Below the pieces are notes generated by a model. That model was not told the origin of the DNA. It did not search any database and saw only the letters and a program-made list of their open reading frames with translations. Position numbers and translations under genes: made by a program. A DNA stretch of 64,000 nucleotides from Polytrichum commune (Eukaryota > Streptophyta > Polytrichopsida > Polytrichales > Polytrichaceae): positions 56,322,758-56,386,757 of the forward strand of contig OX485805.1 of the NCBI GenBank assembly GCA_950295325.1, written 5' to 3'. Shown here piece by piece: positions 30,547-43,520 of this stretch (within the stretch, counting starts at the first letter, position 1; every line of letters begins with the position of its first letter).

Positions 30547-31518
30547 GTGTCGCAACCATTGCTAGGTCCCTTAATAATCTTGCCAATTTTCGTTTCTAGC
30601 AAAGGTTACGAGCGCTAACCCTTCGCATTCCGCCATGCTAATGGATAGCTCCTCTTACCCCGGACCAATAGTTCATAGGAGGGAACCAACCCTCCTACTT
30701 TGCTTTCGGGACTCACCCCTTAATCAGTAACCCATTCCTAGATGTGTACTTCCATCCATGGAAGTCCAATCCCTTGTTGATCATCGCATTGCCGGAGCAA
30801 CACTACAACAACCCGAACCATACTAGGCAACTATGGCCTCACAATGGGCCAATGCCCATGGAGGCCTTGCCGTTCGGCCTCGGGTGGGTGAGGCCACACC
30901 ACCTCACCCATATAAGCCTCTAGGACTTCACGCGGGGCCCCTACCCCACCGTCAACCAACCTCTTGTCTCTCTACCAAGAGTTGGGGCCAAGTGGACATT
31001 TTCCTTTAGCTGCTGGGCCTAGAACCCCCCAGCAGCTTCAGACCATCATAACTTCCTTGTATGATGTCTGATCATAACAAGCAACCACTCCATCTTCATC
31101 TACGCTTCACGTAGATGCCGATGGACTGCTCACTTGCCCCATTCGGGCACGTATTGAGGAAGTTATGCCTGTTTGAACCTTGGCAGTCCCGGGAATCACT
31201 CCCAGGCACTGCTGTACCAGGGCGCTGTCCCGGGACAGCGCCCCACTCAAATGGCCATAACTCCTAGCTCACACCTCCGATTGAGGTGTTCTTGAGCTTT
31301 CTAGAATCACCACGCCATGAGCTACGCATAGCTCATGGCCTTACCCTTGTGCATCCTAGTCTCCGTGGGTGGGAGGCGTTCCCAACGCCCGGGGCCCTCA
31401 CCCACACTAGGATCACTTGGGCCCTCTCACCAATGGCGCCACAAGTCCCGGGTGTCACTCCGGGGTCCCCCTTGTGCCCATGGTGTTTCGGGCACTCCTT
31501 ATGGAGAGGTGCGCGACA
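30547..31518. mobile_element. solo LTR, family 1, nested in the copia leader, GGAGG duplication
   Basis: 972 bp, TGTCGCAACC to GTGCGCGACA, closely similar to 15744-16719. Flanked by GGAGG at 30542-30546 and 31519-31523. The flanks on either side (GCGGCCGGAGCTTCG before, TGCGGCATCGACCGG after) read as one continuous copia leader, so this LTR landed in the copia element after that element had inserted. Confidence 0.93.
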
Positions 31519-31983
31519 GGAGGTGCGGCATCGACCGGCGGTTGAAGGAGGCGAGGTCTTGAGGTTGTAATCTTTTCTTGCTCACTTGCTTTTGTTTTTT
31601 TTTTATGCATTTTTGAGGCATTACAATATGATGTGATGCATTTGAGAGTTTGAGGTGCATATGAGGTGAGAAACTCCTCTTTTGAGTGATTTAAGTGCTC
31701 TTTTAGTCTCTTTGAGTGAAGAAAGATTTGAGTGGACATACTTGAAAGCTTGAGATGCATATGAGGTGAGGAACTCCTCTTTTGAGTGATTTGAGTGCTC
31801 TCTTAGTCTCTTTGAATGAAAAAGGATTTGAGTGGACACTCACTTGTTGAGGTGAGTTTAACATTGTGAGACTTTTAGAAGATCCAACTTGAGAGCTTTG
31901 AATGGAAAGATGATTTATTGAGTGATTTTAGGCTTCTACACCATCCCTGAGTAGAGAGGGATCCTAGTGAAGGCATTTGAGAG
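31519..31983 (+). other. copia leader, remainder
   Basis: 465 bp up to the gag ATG. 31640-31720 and 31745-31835 are two copies of a ~90-bp phrase (GCATATGAGGTGAG[A/G]AACTCCTC, TTTGAGTGATTT, GTGCTCT[T/C]TTAGTCTC). The AG-rich stretch GAGAGGGATCC lies near 31955. No ORF of note. Confidence 0.6.
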
Positions 31984-33867
31984 ATGGCTTCTTTTGAGGG
32001 CGAGAGTGCCAAAACCATTGATAAGTTCCATAGAGAAAGGTTCAACCTTTGGAAATTCAAGATTGAAATGCTCTCGGCCTCCATGGATCTTTGGGATATT
32101 ATCGATGGATCCGAGGAGGCTCCACCCTCAAATGCGGATCCGAAGGTGAAGAAGGAGTACGAGCGGCGTGTAAGGAAGGCCATGTCCGTGATCGGCCTCA
32201 ACTTGGCCGACAACCAACTTGCCCATATCAAGAGTTGTAAGGGACCTGTGGAGGCGTGGAAGACTCTTTGTAACATCCATGAGACAAAGAGTTTGTCCAA
32301 CATTCTATTCATCCGCCGCAAGTTCTTCACGTGCAAGATGCAAGAAGGAGAAGATGTTTTGGATCACATCAACCACGTGAAGGCACTTGCGGATCAATTT
32401 GCATGCATGGAGGTACCCATGCGAAACGAGGACACCGTCATAACGTTGCTCGAGAGCTTGCCGCCCTCGTACGAATACTTGATCACGGCATTGGAAACCA
32501 AGGCGAGGGAGGAGCTTACGATGGACTACGTCACGGCACGATTAATACACGAGGTGTCAAAGCGCAAGGAGAAGGACCCGTGAAGTGAGGATGCGGCAAT
32601 GATGTTGCGGCAAGGTAAGATGGATACATCGTCTTCACACCAAATTGGACAAGGCACACGAACGTGTTTTTGTTGTGGCAAACCGGGTCTCATTGCCCAG
32701 TTTTGTTACAAGGCCAAGAACAAGGAGAGGGAGAATGCCAAGATTGTGAAGGATGACGCCGATTTTGCATTCACCGTGCAACACACACCTCATGCGCGGA
32801 GCATGACGGAATGGATAATGGATTCCGGAGCAACAAAGCACATGACCTCTCATCGCCTCGCATTCGACACATATGAGGAACTCACTTCACGAAGTGTACA
32901 TTTGGGAGATGATAGCATCTTGGAGGCAATCGGTATTGGATCCATTATGGCGGAGGTGATGGTGAGAGGCAAAATTAATAAGATCCGCATCAATGAATGC
33001 CTCCATGTACCGAAATTGCATGCCAATTTGCTCTCGGTGAGCAAACTTGTGTCGAGCGGTTTGAAGGTGCAATTCAACATCAACGAATGCATAATTCGGG
33101 CTTCCGATGGTCATCCCGTTGCCATTGCACCTCGGGAGGGAAATTTGTATCACTTGCATGTTGTAAAGGTACACGGAATGGATGCGGCCAACTTGGTGCA
33201 ATATAATGGAGGAGACAGAGGTCTCCAACTTTGGCACCGCCGCCTCGGTCATTTGAACAAGAAAGGCGTACGTGCACTCCGAAGCATGGTGACCGGCATC
33301 GACCTCACCAAAGTTTCTTGTCCTTCGCCTTTGGTTTGCGAAGCATGCATTGAAGGCAAACAACATCGGTTGCCATTTCCCACCGAAGGAGCAAGGCGAG
33401 CCACAAAGCCTTTGAAAATTGTGCACTCCGACGTATGCGGACCCATGCACACCACATCCATGGGCGGTGCAAAGTATTTTGTCACCTTCATTGACGATTT
33501 CTCGAGGAAGGTGTGGTTGTACGTGTTGAAGACCAAAGACGAATGTTTCATAAGGTTCAAGGAATTCAAGGCGCTTGTGGAAACGCAATCTGAGCACAAG
33601 GTCAAGGCGTTTCGCTCGGACAATGGCGGAGAGTTCATGTCCAAGGCATTCATGAAGTTTTTGGTGGACCACGGCATCGCCAAAGAAACGTCTACACCAT
33701 ATCGGCCGCAACAAAACGGAGTGGCGGAACGTGCGAATCGTACCATTGTAGAGATGGCGAGGAGCATGATTCATGCTCAAAAGCTCGACAAATCATTTTG
33801 GGCGGAAGCGGTGGTGAACGCGGTTTATACGAGAAACCGGTGTCCAACAAGGCATTGGAGCGCATGA
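31984..33867 (+). pseudogene. copia gag-protease-integrase frame with one TGA
   Basis: Gag (199 codons from ATG 31984) has the UBN2/Retrotran_gag pattern: FNLWKFKIEMLSASMDLWDII, LADNQLAHIKSCKGPVEAWKTL, LTMDYVTARLIHE. A TGA at 32581-32583 ends it, and the same frame continues. CGA-to-TGA by CpG deamination would explain it. Next is CFCCGKPGLIAQFC, a zinc knuckle whose His is replaced by Leu; then protease (WIMDSGATKHMT), the pre-integrase LWHRRLGHLNKKG, and integrase with HSDVCGPM, FRSDNGGEF and QQNGVAERAN (D, D, E). The frame is lost near 33845. Confidence 0.9.
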
Positions 33868-34641
33868 CTCCCGAGGAAGCGTGAAGCGGGAGGAAACCTA
33901 GCGTTGCGTATATGCGAGTGTTTGGATGCTTGGCGTATGCAATGGTGCCGGACGAGAAGAGGGGTAAGCTCGACGCCAAAGGCACCAAATGTTTGTTTCT
34001 AGGATATTGTGAAGGTACTAAGGCCTATAGGCTTATGTGTTTGCAAACAAAGAAAATCATAAAATGTAGGGACGTGGAATTCTTAGAGGATTCTACAAGC
34101 ATGGGGGGTGATTCAGAGATACGTCCAAGTGGGAGAAATGAAGGACCAAATGTGGTTATTGTGGGCGAATCTCCAAAACGTGAGCATAATGATGAGTGTA
34201 AGGAGAGAGTGGGAAATAAGGTGGCTCAAAATGGAGGACCAACATTGAATGATGGCACGGATGAGAGAGTTGGTGAGGCTCCGCAACCGCATGCAATGAA
34301 TGATGGCAATGGAGCGAATGTTCGTGATGCAATGCGCACATTGAATGATGGCAATGGAGAGAATTTTGGTAAGGATGGAAGGTATCCTTTGAGGGAACGG
34401 CGGCCACGCGGAGAATGGTGGAAAAATCACATTCTTCCCCAATACAAACGAGTACGTGCCAATGTGGCACTTGTGGACGACCCGTTGAATTTGTGTGAGG
34501 CCATGCGATCCGAGGATACGAGCAAGTGGGAGACCGCAATGTAAGAGGAGGCTGACTCGCTCGTGGCCAACGGAACGTGGGAGTTAAGCACCCTTCCCGA
34601 GGGTCGTAGGAGTGTTGGGTACAAATGGGTGTTGAGGCAAA
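33868..34641 (+). pseudogene. copia integrase C-terminus and RT entry, broken
   Basis: After the frameshift near 33845 and a TGA near 33880, the frame at 33912 gives MRVFGCLAYAMVPDEKRGKLD and LFLGYCEGTKAYRL, the normal copia integrase tail. A low-complexity linker follows, with two or three copies of TLNDG/AMNDGNG phrases. Then comes YPLRERRPRGEWW, and an in-frame TAA (34542-34544) before the RT entry motif LVANGTWEL and GYKWV. Confidence 0.8.
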
Positions 34642-35450
34642 TGGAAGATTACAAACCGGTGGCAACCCCATCGGATGCAAATTCCAAGTTGTTGAAACTT
34701 TCGGATGAGGAATTTGGCAATATGCAAATGAAGATGAAAGGGGTGCCGTACAAAGCGGCGGTGGGATCTCTCATGTATGCCATGGTGGGCACACGGCCGG
34801 ACCTCGCATTTGCGGTAAGTACGGTGAGTCAATTCATAGCCAAGGTTGGTCCGTCGCATTGGATGGCCGTGAAACATATTTTGAGGTATTTGAAGGGGAG
34901 TTTGGAAATCAAACTTTCCCTTGGAGATAACGACATATCTTTGGTAGGATTTTGCAATGCGGATTGGGCGGGTGACACCAATGACCGACGGTCTACAACG
35001 GGGTATGTATTTCTTGTGGGCCGTGGAGCCATTTCGTGGAAATGCAAGAAACAACCCACCATTGCATTGTCCACAACGGAGGCGGAATACATGACTACTA
35101 GCCAATGTACAAAAGAGGCGATTTGGCTACGACAACTATTGGCGGACGTGGGATATGTGCAAGAAGGAGCCACATCCATCATGTGTGATAACCAAGGTTA
35201 CATACAACTTGCTAAGAATTCCATGCATCACTCCCGCACCAAACACATCGACATCCAACACCATTTCATTAGGGAGAAATTAGAGACAGAAGAGATATGT
35301 TTGAGTTATTGTCCTACGGAACATATGATAGCGGATGTACTAACAAAAGCATTAACAAAGGATAGGCATCATTCATTAAGTAGGGCAATGGGCTTAGAAG
35401 TCTTTGACAATTCGCAAAGTGGGAGTGTAGAAGGAAAGGCTTTGAACCAA
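34642..35450 (+). pseudogene. copia RNase H remnant after RT deletion
   Basis: It starts at DYKPVATPSDANSKL, which in intact copia elements follows the RT thumb, then GSLMYAMVGTRPDLAFAVS, ADWAGDTNDRRSTTGY, STTEAEYM, IMCDNQGYIQLAKN, HSRTKHIDIQHHFI and ADVLTKAL. RNase H itself looks intact. The RT palm is missing, so this is a non-autonomous deletion derivative. The frame runs into the 3' LTR stub. Confidence 0.88.
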
Positions 35451-36500
35451 AAATTCCCCACCCTTCGATTTCGTCCTAGCCCGAGTGGAAAAGTTATAAT
35501 GACACGTAGAAAATCCTCCCTCGGTAATTCAATAAACATCATAAGTCAAAAACATCATAAGTCAAAAACATCATAAGTCAAAAACATCATAAGTCAAAAA
35601 CTATAAGAGTGTATCACTATTTTTTTGGAAGTTTGGACATAGTCTCGGTTTTTTGGCTCTCAAAAATTCATATGAAGTCCAAAAAATGAGTTCTTGGTAT
35701 CCATGGATAGGTAATGAAGTCCTCTACATGAATATGCAATAATATTTCTACTGCCATAAAGTATATGGTCGCAATTCTACGCTGTTTCCTTTGAATCTGC
35801 ACTTTTTCATTAGTTTTTGGAAGTTTGGACATAGTCTCGGTTTTTTTGGCTCTCAAAAATTCATATGAAGTCCAACAAAACTAAATGCTCCAATAAGAGA
35901 CTTTGCACATCCGCATAAGTATAAGGCTAATCAATGTAAATCCAAGTATTCAAACAAAGTCATAAATTGAACTTTAAATCATTCACGCCCAACTATTACT
36001 AACAAGAGGTCAAGCCCTCTTCAAGGCCAACTAGCCTTGGCTTCTAACCTTACATCCATGCACACACACGTGCTCCTATCTTGCTTCCCACGCACCCACA
36101 TTTATAACACGTGAGGTGCCAAAGAGCACGAAGGAAAGAGAGGAGGAGTGAGGGAAGAACGAGGTCTTAAATAATGAGTTTGAGGAGGTGAGCACCCTCA
36201 AGGCTCACGATAAGCCTTCGAAATCTCCTCCTACTTTGTAGGCTCTCATCTTATTTCTTGAGCCCTTTTCCTAAAACAAACACCAAAGGTCCTAATTCAA
36301 TCATTTAACTATCATTGGGTCTCTACCTACTACGCTCACCAACTACGGAGCTTCCTTTTACTACTATATTTTTAATCAATCCACTCCAAATGAGCCTAAT
36401 GCTTAAACCTAGTTTCTTTCAAGCTTCACTCTTTTTATATTTTTGTAAATAATCATAAAACACTAAAACATCACTTATAATGGTTTACAAGAGTTAAAAC
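35447..36500. other. non-coding with short direct repeats
   Basis: AAACATCATAAGTCAAA is repeated in tandem at about 35536-35600. A ~63-bp phrase (TTTTTGGAAGTTTGGACATA, then GTCTCGGTTTTTT and CTCAAAAATTCATATGAAG) occurs at 35622-35684 and again at 35813-35876 in the same orientation. 35900-36500 shows no gene or recognisable element. Confidence 0.6.
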
Positions 36501-36506
36501 AAACAT

Positions 36507-38245
36507 GTGGGCCCATTTTGGGCTCACAACATTAATTTGGAAGAGTTATACGATCGAATCTTCAAGAAACCACCTCCACATTCCAAAGGGAAATACAAAT
36601 GGGGTAGGCAATTTCTCAGAGATCATCACCCTTTACAATGGAAAACATACAATGAGAATGTGAAGAGGATGAGGTCTTGGTTTTCAGACTTAAAGAACCC
36701 TGAAGTCAAAATCCTATTGAATTCTAATTTGAGGAAAGAGAAGGAGATGGTGGATAAGGTCAAGGACTACATTAAAGTTCGTGAGCCCTCCTTGGGTGGT
36801 TTACTTTTCCTTGCAAATGGAAGCACTACTTGTGTGCGCTGGAAGGTGGATGATATCTACCAGTGGTTCAAGGAATTCAAACATTACTTCACCAACAAAG
36901 AACAATATGGAAAGCAAACCAAGGTGCAGCAAAGGTAATTTTCCCTACTTTGAAATTATTTTTTGTCATTAGAATTTTATTTTGAAATGTGTATTCTAGA
37001 ATGTGTTTTCTAAAATGTAATTAGAATGAATGAATGAAGTTGAGATTAAGTCCACTCATATGGTGGTCTATGGGTAGTGATGTGGAGGCCGGACAGGTGG
37101 AAGATGTTGCAAAGGACCTTGCAGATACAGAGTTTGTTGAGCCTCTTTCAGTGCAACTGTGTGGCAGTCCAAGCATGGAGACTAATTTGAAGTTTTTCAT
37201 CAAACCTTTATTATTTTGATTATTTTATGATACGTTTAAGAAAATTTATAGTGTCATATAAATGAACATGTATATTTTCAAACGTTACACTTCAAATATA
37301 TCAAGTCAAATAATGGTCTATAATGGTCAAATAGTGGATACTCAGATAGTGGTATGCACAGGGTTTGGGAGGACACACAGGTGTTGGAGGACACACATGT
37401 GCAACCTCAAAAACTAATGCCTATAACGTTGAAGAGGAAAAAAAAAGTTGATGGTGCAGAGCTTCAAACACCCTTTAAAAAACCCCGCAAAAAGTAAGTT
37501 ATCTACCCTTTGTTTGTTTGATGTTCTTTGATAATTTATTATAATGCATACACTTCAATTTGGGTTGGGTGTTACAGATATATTGATTTTCTAGGTGTGG
37601 GGGTAGGGTGTTGATGGAATCACAAAAACTTGAAGGTGCATGTGACTTCATGAAACCCAACAAGACAGTTGCAATGAGTACTTTGTTACAGTGCCCAACC
37701 CCTATGAAGGTGGTCAATAAGGGGCATGCAAAGAAGATACACCAAGAAGAGCTTCTGAAAGTTGCACTTGATGGTCAACTTACATCACATTTTCAGGCAT
37801 GTCTTCTCTCCCAGCTAATCTCTTCTATTTTAGGTGAACTCTTCTATTTTAGGTAATTCATTCTCTGCATTTCAAGTAATTTTATGATTTTGAATTATCC
37901 TTTTAACCATTTTGGAAAGCAATTCAGACTTGAATGTGTGTGCAGGGAGTCCAGATTGAGAAACTAGACTTGCATGCCAAAAAAACCATAGCTATGGTGG
38001 TAATGGGGCTAGACAACATTCATGATGTGCTTCTGAGCATATCGACATTTGCTGGGAGTAAGTTCCCGGAACTTCAAATTCAAGTGAAGAAAGGAGAGGT
38101 GGATACAACAAGACGACTAAAGCACTTGGACTTAGTGGTAGTATGGGCATTGCGAGAGTTCAAGGTTGGCATTGTGAATTTACACCCTATGAACAATGGC
38201 ATTCAACCATTGTATTTAGACAACATCAAGAACCTTCAACATTAG
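36507..38245 (+). CDS. candidate multi-exon orphan gene
   Basis: Exon-like blocks with good splice signals. Block 1: ~36507-36934, ending AAAG|GTAATT, with KYKWGRQFLRDHHPLQWKTY and NGSTTCVRWKVDDIYQWF. Block 2: from 37077 (TAG|TGATGTGGAGG). Block 3: ~37325-37494, ending AAAAA|GTAAGTT, with basic KRKKKVDGAELQTPFKKPRKK, perhaps a nuclear signal. Block 4: ~37600-37790. Block 5: ~37946-38245 (GCAG|GGAGTCCAG to TAG), with KKTIAMVVMGLDNIHDVLLSI. I recognise no family. The first block has no ATG in frame, so its start lies elsewhere or it is a transposon-captured gene. Exon joins 2-3 and 3-4 are uncertain. Confidence 0.35.
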
Positions 38246-39672
38246 TGTTTCAGTTGTTCCCGTAGTTACAGCTAGGAAGGCTTCGTACCATAGATTCAAG
38301 GCAATTCAGTAGGATATCACACAAGACAATCCATTGTGGTTCTACTTGTGGTTTGACAATTTTCATGTGATAATGTAGTATGGATTCCCCTGAAGGAATG
38401 TAGAATGGAAAAGGAAATCCTTGTGGATTTACCTCATTTGTCAATTTTACCATGTGAGAATAAAGAATTGAATTTCATGATATTTTGCTGAAGATAAAAT
38501 GATTGTTTTTCCCTTGTTTGTATCTACAAGATTTCCAAGTTTTTAACACAATTTTAAAGCTTTGTTTTTCCCATGTTTTCCCAATCAGGGACTGTCCCAA
38601 TTTTCCCTGATTAAAATAATTCCCTCATTAGTGTAGTTGAGTTGTTTATAATCAGGTTTTTTTTTAATTCCCTTGTGGGAACACATTATATATTCCTTGT
38701 GAGGTGTCTTTCGGTGACTTTACTTTGCATCCCGCACAAAGGGGAACCATCGATGTTTCAAGAAAGGACCATTCAGAAAGTGATACAATTGACATGCATT
38801 TTCTCTACAATACCTCCTGCTCTTCCCATTCAACTTCAATTCGCTAACCGCAAAGCCCCTAACCCCTCTTCCTACTCTTTGGCTTAATTTACAGTCTAGT
38901 GATTCCTGTGCTTGCTGCAAGATTCAGTTGCAAATTGCAAGTGCCGAGAAATTCTACGGGTACCATGGAGTTAGGTGATGATTTTAATGTTGCTTCTTCG
39001 TTTCTGATTCGGCAAGCAGTATCCTTGATCATATTCTATGTGTTTCGATGTTCTTGCTTGGTAGCTAAGCTTCTTGGGTCCACGACTCTTCAGATACTAC
39101 CGTACTGTAGTTCGTCGCTTGCAAGGCTCTCAAACCTCCCGCGCACAACCAAGCTCTGTATGCTTGGACAGACGATTGATCACGCATACTATGGCTGATA
39201 ATAGAACCATGTTCCTGGTATGCATATTTCTTACCTCCTAAGTTTTTTTCTTTGCATCATCTTTGATAATCTGCATCTTTTAAAATGACTTTCTCATCGT
39301 CAGATTTTGCATTATTGTTGAGCATTGATGAGACAGAAAGTGTGAAGCGCTAGGTATTGTCTGCTTTAGTCTCGCTGCTTTCGCATGGCATTTTTCGGTG
39401 GCCTTATTATTCTGCTCTCTTACACTGGTTTGGTTTTGAAATAGGTCAACACTTTCATTACACATACGGTCCTTCTTCTCATCAACTTCTCGGCAGTCTG
39501 CGAAGAGAAACTGGTTCAGGAAGGTGCACCTGTAGGTTCAGGAAGGACGATTGAAAGGGACTAAATCGTGTTCAGGAAGGACGACTTCTAGAAGGGACAT
39601 AATCTTGTTTTTTTTTAAAGGGTTGTTACAATTGAAGATAGGTTTTGGATAAGGAGGAAGATTAGAGTCAAT
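38246..39672. other. unassigned intergenic region
   Basis: Several short ORFs (up to 99 codons at 38899-39198) but no family recognised and no good splice chain. 39520-39600 repeats TTCAGGAAGG[T/A][G/C]GA three times. The region ends at the start of the second CACTA-like copy. Confidence 0.4.
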
Positions 39673-42600
39673 ATGGAGCAAGGAGCATCAAGTAGTAAAC
39701 AATTAATGCAGTGTTTTTGTATTATATGTCAAGGGTTAAAATGGTGGAGCAAAAGTACAGTATACAAGCATTTAAGTAACCAAGTTATAGATGTTGCTCC
39801 ACATGATCCATCAACTATGTCGGAGCCATGGATGATGTAATCTACAAGAGACATACATATGCAAGAAGGGAAGGACACAGATGTGGGAGATTGTCCAAGT
39901 TCTTGTCCAGAAGGGAGCTCTTGTTCCAGTGAACCAGTAAGACTTGCACCCCAAGCATTGACCTTGCAAAAAGAAATTACATGTCGCATGGTTGAACTTC
40001 AAAGTATGTGGGATGATGCTCATGTACCAATCAAATTGCAAGGTCATATGTTGCATCAGCTCTTTGGATGTCTAGAATAAGAGCCTAAAGTATTTGAAGA
40101 TGGAAACATTGATCATTCTGGGTTAACTTTGGGAAAACTACTAATGTTCACTTGCTGGGCCAACTTGGAGAGGAGAATTAGAAGAATGTGATGCTCCTAG
40201 CTCTTGGGGGGATTTGAAGAAGTTTTATTCTTCCATTGGTTCAATAGAAGCACAAAGATGGAGATTGTGTACAGGATCTAAAGAAGTGCCACATTCACCA
40301 AAGCTTCTAGAGCCAAATCAAGAAGATATTTATAAGGGTGGTGAAATGGTACAATGTCAATGTATACCAAGCCAAAAGAGGTACAAACGTGATTGTGTAG
40401 AGTGTTCAGAGAAATGCCCTGTTTGTCAGAAAATGAGGAAACCTACTTTAGCATTTGAGTACATGCCAATTGGTCAAGTACTAAAGAGTCTTTGTAAAAG
40501 TAGGTCTATATGCCACAAACTTTTGACCACTTGGAGAAGCAAAGAAAGGTGGTTAGGAAAGGATCCTTCGGTAATTCAAGACAAGATTGAGGAGAACTTT
40601 GATGGAGAAAAATTTCGAGAACTTCAAGCGTTTTTTGATCCTGAAGGAGAGTGGGAAGCACCAGTCGTATGCCCAAACAAATTTTGTTTACATGCATACA
40701 AGGCATTTCCAACAAGGTGTGACAAGTTGCTTACAAACTGGGATGAAGAGTCCAAACAATATTCGTTTCCATGTTTTGAGTGTTCAACCCGAATTTCTGC
40801 TCCAAAAAAACTAGAAAATGTAAGTTCTTTTTATCTTTATTTATAGTATAGTACAGTGCTTTTGAAATCTTAGCTCTTAAAATTTATGCTTATAATACAT
40901 TGCTATAGTTTATTACCGACTTGATTGTATTTCATATGGATTATTGATATTTGCATCATTTCATTTTGTGGCATGTATAGGGAGATCCACGAAATTTCTC
41001 CTTGATGCTACACTGGGACGGATTTTCAACTGCCAAGACAAGCTCAAAAAATTGTTGGGCGGTAAATTTAGTTGTACTGAATGCTGGAAATTAGAGCTTG
41101 TAGGTCCTATATCCATTCTATTCATTCCTACAAGTTCTGAAAAGTTGATTAAAAGTGGTGATGGGGTGTTGATGTCATTTATACAACCACTAATTACAGA
41201 TTTGGAGGCCATATATGTAAATGGATTCAAAGTGGTTTACAATTATCCAGTGGAATTGATATCTGATAAACTGCCAAAAATATATATCAGTGAACCCATT
41301 GAATGTCGGGCCATACTATCAATTTGGACTGGGGACCATCCAGCCCAAACTAAGATCGGTGGGTGGAAACTTGGTGGTTATTCTACATGTAGACGGCACA
41401 AGATTCCATCAAGATGGCGAGGAATTCCAAATACAAAGAAAGGCCTAGTGGAATATCATGATAGTCGACAATAATATAGAACCCCTCCCCCTATTCGCAC
41501 AGCTGAGAGCACTACTTCAGCATTGGATGTTTGGCGTGAATTACCGCATGGAAGAGAAAGAGACATGATTGGACGTGAAGCAGGTATGTTTTTTAATTTT
41601 AGATTTGTTGAAATCGTTCGGATGTTTGTGGTTTTTGCTCTTGGCATTTATCATCATTCTGTAAAACTAACTTACAGTAGCAATATTAGAAGAATTTGAA
41701 AAGTCTCTTACAGTAGCAAACACATTTTTTTTGAAACATGCATTTCAGGGTATTCAAGTTTGTGGAGGCTGTATAACTTGTACGGTTTTGACCTCGTGAG
41801 AGACTTGGTCTACGATGTCATGCACGTTCTGTTACTATGCATATTCAAGAAGTATGTTCTTCTTCTTATAAAGTATGCTGAAGAGATTGGAAAGACGAGG
41901 GACATTGACTTGACAATGGCTACTGTGAAGAAGCTTCGGCCGGTTGGATTTGGAGCAAGGTGGCCTCGAAATTTAGCATCTATAGGCTATTATAAAGCTG
42001 AAGAATATCAATTTTTTGTTATGTGGTGCTTGCCGCACATTTTAGACCATTTGAATCTTGGACCTGGATCCGTTTTGGGCGCTTCGGGGATGTTGCTAAC
42101 AGAAATTGGCCGCCTTTTTTACATTCATAGTAGAAGACACGGATGGACATCCCAAGGAATGCAGAATACAAGACAATTCCTAGCTGCTTGGCACATCATG
42201 TTGGAAGAGAGTGTCGGTCCCAATTCTTCTCCATTGGAACATGTAGCAGATATCATATTTCTCTTCTTTATTTCTCTTCTCCCAATTACCTATGCCTAAT
42301 TAATGTGATGTTCTAATTATGAGAACTGTTTTGTAGGTAGTGGAGAGCTCTTGGATGATATTCTAAGGCACGGTGGTCATGATATCTTTTGGTGTTATTC
42401 TTTCAAGAGGGAGGTTTCGAATGTCATCAATATTCCATCGAATCAAGTCAATAGCGAAGTAACCTACAGCAACTATTTTTCAAGGTACTAGTTCACAAAA
42501 ATATACAAGAGTATACAAGTGGATGGTGATGGCTTATTTCCAGGATGTAGGGCTCTTGTACACGTACATAAATATCTTCAACCCTCAACTAATGCACAAC

Positions 42601-43520
42601 GGAGTGAGCTCTTATGTTCAAGTTTGATATGTGAACAATGACATGCATCATATATTATCGTTACACCTTCTCAAGATGTTGCAAGAGCATTTTGAAAGCT
42701 CATACCGACAATGAGACTGTGTTTTTGCAAAGAGCTTATGAAGAAAAAATGAATTCTTATAGGTCAAAAGAAAGGCTTGGACTCCAAAGTTTTGGAAACA
42801 GAAAGATTATATCTACAAACATATTGGAGTCTCCATGCAGGGTTCATTGAAGATCTTTTACCTTTCTTTAGTGCATCTATTCAAGTCTTTCCTTCTCTAC
42901 TGCTTCATGGACAAGTGTATAGAGTCAATGACTTGGTAGTCAATAAACCTGATGGAGCATCTTCTAGCCATTCATGGACTTGGAAAGCAAAAGTTCAGAA
43001 ATTCTTCGTTCATGAGTTCCAGGGCTTAAAGCAAGTGTTTTTTGAAGGAGAATATTATGTCACTATTCCAAATTCTACTTCAGTGGCCATGGCTTTGGAG
43101 CATGACTTCACAGGGATGCAAGTGGTTCAAAAAGATCATTTGCAAGAATGGTGTGATTTTAATGTTAGGCTTGTAGAACAGATCATGTTCAAATTTATTC
43201 CTTTACCCGTATGTGGCCAAAATGTCCCTGTATTTGTGGCCTATGAACTCGAAGATATAGCACCTCGAGACCATTTGCTTGCAATTGGGAAGTCAGGTTG
43301 TGTACCACCTTATCCCAAGGTTGGAGATGTGGTCTTGGCAAGAGGCCTTGAGTGGCAACGAGATCGACCTATGTTCTCAACTGCGGTTGTGAGAAGTGTG
43401 ACAACACAAAAGTACTTGCTTGATGAGCCTATGGAGGAGCTTGAAAGGAGAAAAGATATTGCTGTAGGTCCTCTGGAAGAACAAAATTATTTTGTAGGAA
43501 ACACTATTAGAAAATCATGA
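39673..43520 (+). pseudogene. CACTA/CMC-like transposase, copy 2, decayed
   Basis: Same gene as 11350-15459, in the opposite orientation. It starts MEQGASSSKQLMQCFC with the same Cys cluster. Recognisable pieces: 39859-40080, 40214-40820 (CVECSEKCPVCQKMRKPTLAFEYMPIGQ), an intron with acceptor TATAG|GGAGATCC near 40979, then LMLHWDGF in frame, GGYSTCRRHKIPSRWRGIPNTKKG, 41760-42299 (YDVMHVLLLCIFKKYV, LPHILDHLNLGPGSVLGA), and the C-terminal block 42777-43520 (VNDLVVNKPDGASSSHSWTWKAKVQKFFVHEF). Broken by a TAA near 39838, another at 40078, a shift near 40160, and stops in 41470-41760. The coding part stops where a TIR-like insertion begins, so the last ~100 codons seen in copy 1 are missing. Confidence 0.75.

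Larger units (their letters stand above)
30196..35446 (+). mobile_element. defective Ty1/copia retrotransposon
   Basis: Order: 5' LTR, primer site, leader interrupted by a solo LTR, gag, zinc motif, protease, integrase, remnant of RT, RNase H, purine tract (AAAGTGGGAG, 35416-35425), 21 bp of 3' LTR. Lesions: TGA at 32581, a frameshift near 33845, TGA near 33880, TAA at 34542, and a deletion that joins KWVLRQ directly to MEDYKPVATP, removing nearly all of RT including the catalytic YVDD region. The rest of the 3' LTR is missing. The element cannot move on its own. Confidence 0.9.
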
